Positions 45,105 to 55,440 of a stretch of 64,000 bases of DNA are shown here, piece after piece. Position numbers and translations under genes: made by a program. Every line of letters starts with the position of its first letter. Within the stretch, counting starts at the first letter, position 1. Origin of the DNA: Anaspis maculata (taxonomy: Eukaryota > Arthropoda > Insecta > Coleoptera > Scraptiidae); contig OX421962.1 of the NCBI GenBank assembly GCA_949128115.1, positions 36,975,745 through 37,039,744 of the forward strand, written 5' to 3'. The notes under the pieces are model-generated. The model was not told the DNA's origin, made no database searches, and saw only the letters and a program-made list of their open reading frames with translations.

Positions 45105-46040
45105 ATTTTACTGTACTATCTACTGATTATATGAAATTGTACATATAATCAATTTCACGGCTTTCTGCATTAGAGCAAGCTATGGAAAAAATGAGTTGCG
45201 TTGGTACGAATGGCACGTTGACAACTGGTTGGCAGTTAGCTGTCTTCATGTGCAATTTTCAATGTGACATTGTCACCGTCTCGGGGAGTCATGTACGCGA
45301 AAGTGAAAATTTTCAAGAATATGCGAGGAATTGTTAGTTTCCTTTGAGTGATTTACAGCGTGGACGATAAAGGACGTTGTCTTCACTGGTTAATGGGTCT
45401 TCGCCAAGGCTATTAGGTTTTTGCCGGCCACGGAGAAAATTATGCCGAAAGTCCGTGATGCCGTGAAGAAATGGAATGTGAAACGGAAAAACCCACTGCA
45501 CAAGAGGAAACTTATCATATTTGGGCGTGAGTAGGTAGGTACACTGTGTTGTCTACCAGCATGTGTCTTCATACCTTGCTTGCTGTTGCAGTAGGTATAA
45601 TAGGTAGAGCTAGAGCTAGACTAAGTAGGAGTACTCACTACTCCAGTGATGATGTGCATCAGAAGATGCAGCCTTTTGAGCTGTGGGCCTTCTCATCCGA
45701 GTAGTATCCTGCCGATCTTCGACATCATTCATTAGTAGCCGCCAAAAACCTAACAACCTTGGCGGAGACCCACCAACAAGTAAAAACAATGTTCCTTATC
45801 GTCCACACTGCAAAGCACTCCAAAGGAACTCACGATTCCTGGCATATGCTCAAAAATGTTCACTTCCGCGTACATGATACATCGACATGGTGACAAGATG
45901 TCACATTGAAAAATGCACGTGTACACAACTGGCTGGCATCCCCTTGTCATCGTATCATCCGTACCAACACAACACCATTTTTCCACAGAGTGATTCAATG
46001 CAGAAAGCCGTGAAATTGATTATACTGTACCATCAGTTGT
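45105..46040. repeat. Palindromic element with about 330-bp arms
   Basis: The arms pair along 45105-45440 and 45720-46040: TCAATTTCACGGCTTTCTGCAT with ATGCAGAAAGCCGTGAAATTGA, TTTCAATGTGACAT with ATGTCACATTGAAA, and CTATTAGGTTTTTG with CAAAAACCTAACAA. The loop of about 280 bp has no recognised gene. The 82-codon minus-strand frame at 45750-45998 is an arm artefact. Confidence 0.8.
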
Positions 46041-46060
46041 TATATTACTACTAACTATAG

Positions 46061-46107
46061 GGCGTCCCGAGAGGCGTCCCGAGGGGCATCCCGAGGGGCG
46101 TCCCCAC
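46061..46107 (+). repeat. Short GGCGTCCCGAG tandem repeat
   Basis: Four 11-12-bp units of GGCGTCCCGAG/GGCATCCCGAG. Confidence 0.75.
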
Positions 46108-47492
46108 TTATCAAAAAGCTCAACCATTCGACAGAACAACCAAAACTTTGCAGTCTAGTCAGTGCAGCCAGCGTTTTCAGCAACTCCTCCACTATTTTAT
46201 GTGTTGTAGAAAAAAAGCAAGCCGCAGGACGACTCATATGGTAAATCACGGGACACGGGACTTGTATAATTCCTCCCGATATGTGCACACTTAGCCACGC
46301 CAAAAATGGAACCTCTGCATTATGCCCGCTTTGTCGTCCGGTATTCTGCATATTATCCCCGGCACAGCAATTTAGTGCATGCGGTCCCTGTCGCGAAAAG
46401 GATGCCCGCACCAACACCAATATGGTACTAAATGATACCTTATGCGCGAGCTGCAGGGAAGCAAAGTAACCGATGCAAATTGCACCGTTTGTCATCCACC
46501 CGTGGTCGGATTAAGCACATGGTGTTTATTTATTTATCATATTTATTGTTTGGTGAGTATACTTTTTTTTTGCATTATACGTTTCTTGTTTATCTACCTT
46601 TTCCTTGTTGTTTAACAGGATATCCATGGAGAAAACGGTCGCCTTGCAATTAAGCCAAAATATTGCAAATGATGCTTGCTGCGCGGCAGCGCACTTCAAG
46701 CTGGTATTGCACGTGTTACCCATTTATTATGTGAAATTATCTTCTTGGCGCCATAAAGTGCAATATCCTGTTTCAGACGCCAAATTGAGCAACAACGAAG
46801 GAGTTTTTGGAAACACTGTTGCAACAGGTACTCGTATAATAACAAGTCAAACCTACACTCAACAGTAGTATGACCCGTATATCAATCATTTGCCCTGGAG
46901 GGTTGAGATAAACTTTTTCAACTCTTGGGTTTTCCATATGTGTAAGCCTTCATCAGCTCAACTTTGTACATAGGAAATTAACGCACCAGTTTAAGTTTCC
47001 TCTCTCATTGAACCGCCCATTGTCACGATCATTATCGCTATTCCGGTTGAGGGAACGCCGTGCACTGCACATACACAGCGGCGTTTAGGCGGAATGAAAG
47101 CACCTTCAGTCCAATCAGCAGGTGGGTGAATGTCAATCATAATTTCAGCCCGGAGCGCCGAGTCGTGACCTAAGTCAATCCATCATCAGAGGCCGGGGCC
47201 TGTATACCAGCACATATTATACACCTATAAGATCCGGCCAGGTTTAATTGCATTTGGAGATGAGAGTTCAACTGTAATTAATAATTAAAGTTTGACTGTG
47301 ACGGTGAATTATTGGGCGTTCTTTCTAATGGCCTGCGGGCCATCAGCGCTCGTCGTATGAATAAATAGATATCCAGTATTTTTTTATCCCGAGGAACAAC
47401 AAGCGGTGCATACGGGCGCGTAGGTATATAAATTTTCTTGCATTCGATTCTTGTGGATTATGATCAAATTTTTTATTGAGTTTAGATCTAAG
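46108..47492. other. No gene called; Cys-rich frame at 46281-46469
   Basis: A 62-codon plus-strand frame has three CxxC pairs (CPLC, CGPC and CASC blocks) plus more Cys, a pattern seen in zinc-binding proteins. It is short, has no recognised relatives and could be chance, so it is not called a gene. The rest is AT-rich and unassigned. Confidence 0.35.
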
Positions 47493-47637
47493 TACAGGAT
47501 GATCCCCCGAGATTCCCCCCCCCCCCCTACCCTCTGCCCAGTTGAAATTTTGTCCCGTTGGAATAAATATTGGTGGGGAAAGAAATTTTTCTCAACCATT
47601 TTTCCCGTAGAATTCAAATTTGGAAACCAAAATTTGG

Positions 47638-47889
47638 TAATTGTTGACGACCACTACTTCTCGACTTCAGCCACCAACTTTTCACGGTAGGTAGACACCA
47701 CCACAACATCACGTTCGTCGACCGTAGTTTCCTGGGGAAACCACTATTTCCACTGTAAAATGCCCCTTCTTTCCATTACTTGTCCTACGACGTAAGTACA
47801 TGCAAGAAGGAAGCGTCCTATATAGCTGTTTAAGTGGTTGCCTAACTCTTAGAAAATGCTAGTCGAGAAGTAGTCGTCGTCAACAATTA
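47638..47889. mobile_element. Palindromic MITE in the left arm of the outer element
   Basis: TAATTGTTGACGAC pairs with GTCGTCAACAATTA, and CTACTTCTCGACT with AGTCGAGAAGTAG. It is absent from the corresponding place in the right arm of the host palindrome, which gives the empty site. Confidence 0.75.
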
Positions 47890-48037
47890 CCCAAAAAAAT
47901 TTGTATCCTATATGTGGTATACAGGGGGTTTCAAGAAAACTTCCAAGTTTTTTCGACACCTTTGTATCTGAATATCGGAAATGATGCGACTTTTTCTTCT
48001 GAATCCAGACATGTATTTTGCTACCTGAATAATGTCA

Positions 48038-48273
48038 TATACAGGGTGTTCACTTAAACACTTCTCACCCCAGATTTCTCACCGCCAAATTTTTTTCAAG
48101 AAAAACACCGGAACAGGTTGATTTTTATCGATGAGAATTCGGCAATACGTGTCCGAGATGTCCCCCTTGGAATAAAAATTGACCTGCTTCGGCGTTTTTC
48201 TTGGAAAAAATTTGGCGGGGGAAAGGGGAATGAGAAATCTGGGGTGGGAAGTGTGAAAATGAGCACCTGTATA
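48038..48273. mobile_element. 232-bp MITE in the left arm, TA target duplication
   Basis: TACAGGGTGTTCAC at the left and GTGAAAATGAGCACCTGTA at the right, with CAGATTTCTCACCGCC/GGGGGAAAGG-GAGAAATCTG inner stems and ACACCGGAACAGG/CCTGCTTCGGCG. TA flanks at 48038-48039 and 48272-48273. The right arm of the host palindrome lacks it. The tips match 2019-2709 and 16746-17762. Confidence 0.85.
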
Positions 48274-48828
48274 TTAATTAGTCCAGTCACTATGTTCAAA
48301 AAATAGTATCAACTTCGGAAAAATTAGTAGAGGGTTGAAATTTTGTACACATAATTCTTTGATAGTCTTGAATGACCTATAAAAAGTCCCCTCAAATCCG
48401 AGCTTAGTAACTTTGGATAATTGCCATCAAGTGTTGAAAAGGCGTTTTTTCGGCGAAGAAGTCATTTCTTTATAGCAAGATTGTCCTTTTTGTAATTGAA
48501 TGATTGCGCATTACCATCTTGACAATTACCATACCCTATTTCTACGTTTGCGTAGGTGGCGGATCCAAGATGGCGGCCAAGAAATAAAAACAGTTGAGTG
48601 TCTTATTTCCAATAGTAGCAGACTTAAAAAATGTCGAATGATCGCATTTTATTTCTAACATAATTCATCATGAAAATACCAAGTTATACTTTATATCTGA
48701 AGAAATCACTGATTTATTGAAAAAAGTTGAATTGTGAAAATTTTTCAGATTTTTCAGAATATTTCAAGAATGGTCGAAGATATTTCGGAACCGTCCGCAA
48801 AATCTTCGTAAGCATAAAATTGCAAATA

Positions 48829-49735
48829 TACAGGGTTATTCAAAAGTCCGGAATAAAATTCATAATTTTTTTCCATATTTATCTCGGAGAAAACGCTCGA
48901 ACAGGTCAATTTCTGAAAACGGTAAGCCGTTTTTTCATGACACGTGTCATGTTCTACCGTCAACCCCCTAACCCCAAGCCACCCTTAGTATTTTTTTTCA
49001 AATAGCACCCTATGGCTTGTGGGGGCTCGTTGGAAAGCTTGTCAAAAACTCTATTCAGATCTACCATTGAAAATTGGATCGGACGCTTCACCATGAAGTT
49101 TTGAGGAACCCCAGTTTTACTTAACAGTCCGGAATAAAATTCATAATTTTTTTCCATATTCATTTCGGGAAAAACACTCGAACAGGTCGATTTCTAAAAA
49201 CGGTAAGCCATTTTCTCATGACATGTGTCATGTTCTACCGTCAACCCCCTAACCCCAAGCCACCCTTAATATTTTTCTTCAAATGGCACCCGGCAAATGG
49301 GTGGCTTGGGGTTAGAGGGTTGACGATAGAACATGATACGTGTCATGGAAAAACGGCTTACCATTTTTTGAAATCAACCTGTTCGAGCGTTTTTTCCGAA
49401 ATAAATATGGAAAAAAATTATGAATTTTATTTCGGACTGTTAAGTAAAACCGGGGTTCCTCAAAACTTCATGGTGAAGCGTCCGATCTAATTTTCAATGA
49501 TAGATCTGAAAAGAGTTTTTGACAAGCTTTCCAACGAGCCCCCACAAGCCATAGGGTGCTATTTGAAAAAAAATACTAAGGGTGGCTTGGGGTTAGGGGG
49601 TTGACGGTAGAACATGATACGTATCATGAAAAACCGGCTTACCGTTTTTAGAAATCGACCTGTTCGAGCGTTTTTTCCGAAATAAATATAGAAAAAAATT
49701 ATGAATTTTATTCCGGACTTTTGAATAACCCTGTA
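48829..49735. mobile_element. Palindrome built from four copies of one module
   Basis: TACAGGGTTATTCAAAAGTCC at the left and GGACTTTTGAATAACCCTGTA at the right. Each arm holds two direct copies of a 160-180-bp module (starting AGTCCGGAATAAAATTC, ending CCCCAAGCCACCC) separated by a spacer of about 120 bp (TTGTGGGGGCTCGTTGG). The second arm is the mirror image, so the module occurs at about 48847, 49130, 49290 (inverted) and 49565 (inverted). Centre near 49285. Confidence 0.85.
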
Positions 49736-50027
49736 TAGGGTGATTTAAATGTCTTCAGCTGTTTCGGTTCCTGAGGTATTTTTTCTTTATATTTCACTTC
49801 CCTCAACCTGCAGAATATGGCGTTTGCATGGGTATAGCTGATATTTACCCTGCAGCTACATTTAAAATTAATCAAAAACTAGTGAAAACATGATGTGTAA
49901 ATAATTTTTGCATTGTGGCAATTTCTTCAGACTAAATAACGGTAATACCAAACGCGTCGAGAAAACAAATGAAGAAAAAAATCTTCAAGAACCAAAATAG
50001 CTGGAGACATAAAAATCACCCTATATA
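49734..50027. mobile_element. Palindromic MITE, TATAGGGTGATTT termini
   Basis: TATAGGGTGATTTAAATGTC pairs with GACATAAAAATCACCCTATA, and CAGCTGTTTCGGTTC with AACCAAAATAGCTG. It starts at the TATA that also ends the preceding element, so the two share a target site. Confidence 0.8.
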
Positions 50028-50834
50028 TCCGTTAATTTATGCTGACGAAAATGTTGTAAACGGCTTCAAACTATCTTCGACCATTTTTGAAAGATTCTGA
50101 AAAAACTGAAAATTTTTCATAGGTCAACTTTTTCCAATAAATAAGTGATTTTTCAAGACATTGAAGTAAAACTTGGTATTTCCATGATATCTAAATTATG
50201 TCAGGAATAAAATGCAATCATCAGACATTTTTTAGGTCTTCTACTAATGGAAATAAGACAGTCGACTGTTTTTCCTTCTTGGCCGCCATCTTGGATCCGC
50301 CATCTATGCAAAAGTAGAAATAGTGTATGGCGATTGTCAAGGTGGTAATACGCAATCATTCAATTACAAAAAAAAACATCTTGCAATAAAGAAATGACTT
50401 CTTCGCCGAAAAAACGACTTTTCAACACCTGATGGCGATTATACAAAGTTCCTTAGCTCGGATTTTAGGGGACTTTTTACTGGCCGTTTATGACAATCAA
50501 AGAAATGCGTGTATAAAATTTCAACCCTCTACTAATTTTTCCGAAGAAAAAAGACATAGTGACTGGACTATATGATCTTATTCAAAAATCGAATTATATA
50601 TCTGGACTCAGAAAAAACGGCCGCATCGTTTCGAATATCCAGATACAGGGTGTCAAAAAAGTTTGAAAGTTTTCTTGAAACAACCTGTATTATACTATAA
50701 GATTTAATAAAATTTGGGGTCCAAATTTGAATTCTGCGAGAAAAATGGTTGGGAAAAATTTCATTCCTCACCAGTTTATTCCAACGGGAAAAATTCTAAC
50801 AGAGGAGGGGGGGGATCTCGGTGGATCTCCCTAT

Positions 50835-51362
50835 ACATCGCCCATTAAAAAGCATTTCAACAGACCATTTTCCACTGACGTCACGCAGCTCCGTCTTGAA
50901 GAGCTGATTTGGGGCAACGTCAGTCAGATGTGCGTTAGCTGTCACGGGGCACGTGGGCTACGTCAGTCATGTGCGTCAGTCAGATTGGTAGTATGTCAAT
51001 CTGTCAGTCGATGTCGGTGTGTGAAAGTCACTGGTGTCACAAAGTTTTGTCAAACTGGCACGTACAGTTGTCATCATGTTTACGTTGCCCCGAATCAGCC
51101 GTTCGACACGTGCGTGTGACGTCATGTGGAAATGGTCTATTGAAAAAGTATAGTCCAGTATGTGACTACAGCTTTATTAGATAGCATAGAATAGTCCTGC
51201 ATCTTGGCTTCTTCGCAGCTGACTATGATGATATTGCGAAAGCAACTAACAGGGATACTTGAACTACTAGGGATACGGATGAAAGCAAGCACTGAGAGCG
51301 TCCTTGAACTCAAAATTGTTCACTACAAAGAGAGAAAATTCAACGGAAAAGTCGATCCAAAA
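50835..51362. other. No recognised gene
   Basis: Contains a short CAGTCAGATGTGCGT/CAGTCATGTGCGT-like internal repetition at 50920-51010. No gene supported. Confidence 0.35.
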
Positions 51363-52215
51363 CTAGGAGGATAGAATATTAGGGAGGGAAGGTTAGCCAG
51401 CTTGTGGACGAACAAAGCTGTCGCCGGGAGACGAAAGGGGATTGCATGAAGTACGCCCAGTAACCGTATCAAGTCATCAGTGCAACTTGACATTTGTGAT
51501 TGCGATTTGATGGAAATGACATTTGTAAATAAACATAATTTGAGGTTATGAAATGTGACTGCTGTCCAGTGCTGTGCTTCTTCGGATTTTTGGCTGTTAT
51601 TCTACCTAAAAGACCGACAGGATCAGTTTTAGAAGACGTGTTGAAAGACATGCTGCGGCATACAACGTGTAAAAGTGATGATCCCCGCATTGGAGGCATT
51701 GAAATGGACGTCATTTTGCAAGGTATGTTGATGGGTGTCATGAGGTCGTAATTTTTGAGCTTGTGAAACATTTTTCATTCCCTATAGACCATGTCATATC
51801 CTACGGGATGCAGGGAGCAAGGATTGCAGGAAGTTCCTATGCGCCAACTCAATAATCACGCATCGATGCAGATATTGGCCAACACACTTCAAAAAATGAC
51901 GTCCATTTCAATGCTTCCAATGCGGGGATCATCACTTTTACACGTCGTATGCCGCAGCATGTCTTTCAACACGTCTTTTAAAACTGATCCTGTCGGTCTT
52001 TTAGGTAGAATAACAGCCAAAAATCCGAAGAAGCACAGCAGTCATATTTCATAACCTCAAATTATGTTTATTTACAAATGTCATTTCCATCAAATCGCAG
52101 TCACTAATGTCAAATTGCACTGGTGACTCGATACGGTTACTGGGCGTAGTTGATTACCCCGCATGGCTACACTTTCATTGGCGTATGTTCCCTCCTTACT
52201 ATTCTATCCTCCTAG
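51363..52215. repeat. Palindromic element with about 350-bp arms
   Basis: CTAGGAGGATAGAATA (51364) pairs with TATTCTATCCTCCTAG (52200). ACGCCCAGTAACCGTATC pairs with GATACGGTTACTGGGCGT, and CTGATCCTGTCGGTCTTTT with its complement. The loop is about 51726-51890. Frames inside (51469-51771 minus, 51548-51751 plus, 51791-52054 plus) are mirror images of each other and not genes. Confidence 0.85.
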
Positions 52216-52254
52216 ATTCAAAAGCAATTATGTTGCCCCCCTCCCCAAAGCAAG

Positions 52255-53560
52255 GTTAGCTTTCATAAGCTCTACGCAACACTCGATCTTCAATCTCGTA
52301 CGCTACATCCCGTCTCCTAGATCGTGAGTCCTCTTACTGCTTGCTCGGCTCGTTAGCATGCTTTAATCGGGTGCACAGGCCCACGCTACGATAGATTTCG
52401 GCAAAAAGTTCTTGCTTAGGATAAGAATCTTCCATCCAGACCATCCTAACCATCCAGACACATCTGACGTCCGGAGTTGACGTTATACGGCGTTAAATCC
52501 GTAGCTTCTTTCTTCGACGTTCGCATCGCACAGACAAGTTTCATTCCCAAATAGAGCTTCCAGTTCCGACGGTTTTCCTCAACGTAGGAAGCTAGCATAT
52601 TATGACTTTCAACATTTTCAATTTTCACATTTGGTAGACGGCTGTGTGAGAAACGGTGACGTTGTACTTCTTCAAAGAAGCTTGGAGTTCAGGGCTGCTG
52701 GGCTGAAAAACTGTCGGCCGTTATCGCAGACCAGTTCCTTCGGTACACCAAAGGCAAGACAAATTTTGTCCTCAATGAGCTTCGCTATGGTCCTGGCATT
52801 AGGAGTACAGAATAAGAAGAAAAGCTCAAACTTTGTGAAGGTATTAAGAACGGAGAAGACGGAAGTAGCTTTTAGATTGCCTACACAACCGCTAACAGCT
52901 CCTTTTCCATCGCAATACACACTTCCGCTCAGCTTGCTCCAGTGAACGTCTGATGACGTTGTAGATGGCTTGTTCAGCTTCTTCGTCATCCTTCTAAATT
53001 AGCATGGCTTCCATAGTCAGTCCGCCACTCTGAGCCACTCAGTGTATTGCGAAAAGCGTCGCAAAGTCTGGAAAAGTCATCACTGGCGCTGTAATACTGT
53101 ACCGCTTCAGGGTCTGAAAAGCCACCTCAAAATCCGGAGACCAGTCAAACGCAACATATCTGCCGCGCGCAACCACCGAGGAGAGTTTTGACACGAGCAT
53201 GTACAAAGAGGCCATGCTTAGTATGCGCCGTACTTTGTCCACACGCTTCGGTGGAGGAATGTCCGATCGCCTGAACCTTCTCTGGCTTCACGTGACGACC
53301 TTTTCTCTAAACGACATACCCCAGATACCGGAGCTCAGATCTGCCGAGGTGATATTTTCTCCAACACACCACTAAACCAATCTTCTGCAGACGAACGAAT
53401 ACATTCTTCAAAGTTTTGAGACGTTTTTTGAAGCTCTTTAAAATGAAGGTATCGTGGGGGTAGCTCAGGTTCCAGACCGCGGTCAATTAGCAATTAGCCT
53501 CTGTCAAGTAGCTGGCGCATTTTGGAGCCCGAATGGCATGCGCCTGTAATGTAAGAGGCA
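52255..53560 (-). pseudogene. Ty3/gypsy pol relic (RT, RNase H edge, integrase)
   Basis: On the minus strand, from 53560 downwards: RMPFGLQNAPAT (RT), RSELRYLGYVV, then VRRILSMASLY, FDWSPDFEVAFQTLKRYS and APVMTFPDFATLF (end of RT into RNase H). A gap or deletion follows near 53000. Then come FTKFELFFLFCTPNARTIAK and FGVPKELVCDNGRQF (integrase core, 52672-52989), LTPYNVNSGRQMCLDG (about 52450-52500), AEIYRSVGL and RRDVAYEIEDRVLRRAYE (integrase C-terminal side, to about 52258). Several frameshifts and stops; no LTR recognised. It once copied and integrated a retrotransposon, and is now dead. Confidence 0.85.
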
Positions 53561-55440
53561 CACATTTCTGCCTCCACACTATTGGATTTACTGACATGAA
53601 GGATCATGATATGCATTACGCATCTTGATAATAAAAGCAAGCCTAAAGTTTATACCTATGTAACAGAATCTCCACTTATGAACATGGGAACTCTTGAAAA
53701 CACATCCCAGCTTGTCTGCCTGAATACCATAAAACACCTATCAACTGAAAACTTTATGCCCAATGAAACACCCAGTGCAATAAATTAAAACAATCGATAG
53801 ATTTTTTCACTTGTTCTAATAAAAAGAAGTGACACAAAAGGTTAAAGGCATCTCTTTACGGCTTTATAATTAATTCGCGATCGTAAAAAGTCCAAAACTA
53901 TTTGGTTTGTACCTTGTACTATTTTGCGACTTTTATTTCTTGGATTCGTTGAAAGCTTTCTGAAAACTGTATAATGAATAAACTCGTCGGCTGATTTAAG
54001 TTTTTCCGAGTTGAACGGGCATCAGTAGATTTATGCCCGCAATAAATCTAAAAATTAATAACGGACCAAGCGTTTTGGAGCGTATAATTTAAACACGATT
54101 ACAAATCGTGTTCCACCAGTAATATAATAATTAGAAGTTGTTGAGGTGTTTACTTTTCACTTAAGATTACAGGTCATTATTCTCGATAAGGAATTGACGC
54201 GTAGACCCCATACTTACCTAATACTGGAAAGATTTACGAACATTTTTTATACGGTTAGACGTAATAATTTGCGTTAAAATGAGTCGATTTCGTGTGATTT
54301 CGGGGTTACACGCAAATGTTATTAGAACCTCCGTTATAATTTTCTTCGTAACTACTTAGCAAACGAGTTCAAAATTTCGTTCAGGAATTGATGTAGAATT
54401 TGACCTGTCTGTACCTTGATTTTCGATATTTATTCGCAGGATAAGTTTATAAAGACTTGCATAATGCATGATTGAGATATTTGTTTTAAATAATAAATTT
54501 ATTTCATAAGTTAATATGCCTACATAAATGCTCATAAGTCATACAATAACGGCCAATTATTGTGAATGCAAACATTATCTGGATTCACCATTTTGCAACA
54601 TGCCCATAAAATGAAGCACATTTTTCTTCCTTATCTATAAGTTGATTGGTATTTTAAAAAACCACCGCTGGCTATGCGTAGCCGTTATTGATTATAAATC
54701 AAAATCTGTGCTTATGGTTTTTGCATTTTACATATGACGCGGCAAATATGGCACAGATTTCCGGGTGATTTGATTTGCATATGCGCGACTTTCAATGTAA
54801 ATAATTACGTCCAAGCCAATAATTAGTTGCAACGTTAATAACACATGACCGAAAAAAAATTAATAATTTACATGACTTTTCTTGTATAATAGCCAATACG
54901 CAATTATACGTGCGATAATTAATTATTGTAGATGTAAAAATAATTGATGGACGCAGGCGAATCGTCCGTTACCTAGAGCATTAGATAATAATTGAAGTAT
55001 TCTCGAAATATTGATGTAGGTACCCATTATCCACATGAGTGACTACAGCGCTGTTGTTTAATACAACTATCCTCTCAGCTGTCAGCTATAGTGTCTGCAA
55101 ATGAGGCAAGGGATGATCTCCAGGCATTCCCAAAGAAAATTCTGGTGCGCCTTTCGTTTAGGCCACCAACGATACACCGACCCTATTTTACTTCATTTTT
55201 GCTTCCCCCAAATTTCATTCGGACTTGTCAGGTGCTCGAAAAAACTCGACCAAAGCGTTTATAGTGTTTTTACCCCTTTCCAGTCCCACTGTTTACCATC
55301 TTTGTAAAACGTGTATCAATACAATTTTTATCGCCAGTTCTCGAATCCCACACACAAGTAAATCCGATCGAAATCTACAAATCTGTCTTTTTCTTTTCTT
55401 TTCATAACGAGCAGTTTATCCTCGTGCGCTTTTGAGCCTT
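53561..55440. other. AT-rich, apparently unique, no recognised gene
   Basis: Rich in TAATTA/AATTAT motifs, especially 54030-54180 and 54840-54960, with no inverted repeats or coding signals noticed. It could be ordinary intergenic DNA or contain regulatory elements; nothing decisive. Confidence 0.4.

Larger units (their letters stand above)
47920..50689. mobile_element. Second-level palindromic element, TACAGGGGGTTTC termini
   Basis: TACAGGGGGTTTCAAGAAAAC and GTTTTCTTGAAACAACCTGTA are the ends. The arms match for about 670 bp each once inserts are removed (47920-48828 less 48040-48273; 50022-50689). Pairs include GATGGCGGCCAAGAAATA-type/CTTGGCCGCCATC, GTCCAGTCACTATG/CATAGTGACTGGAC and CTTCGGAAAAATTAGTAGAG with its complement. 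The class is probably Tc1/mariner-type by the TA-TACAGGG ends. Confidence 0.82.
47493..50834. mobile_element. Nested palindromes: outermost MITE
   Basis: The left edge TACAGGATGATCCCCCGAGAT and right edge ATCTCGGTGGATCTCCCTATA are inverted repeats. CCCGTTGGAATAAA/TTTATTCCAACGGG and GAATTCAAATTTGG/CCAAATTTGAATTC extend the arms (47493-47637 and 50690-50834). Without its inserts the element would be about 300 bp. Its centre is occupied by the 47920-50689 element. Confidence 0.8.
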
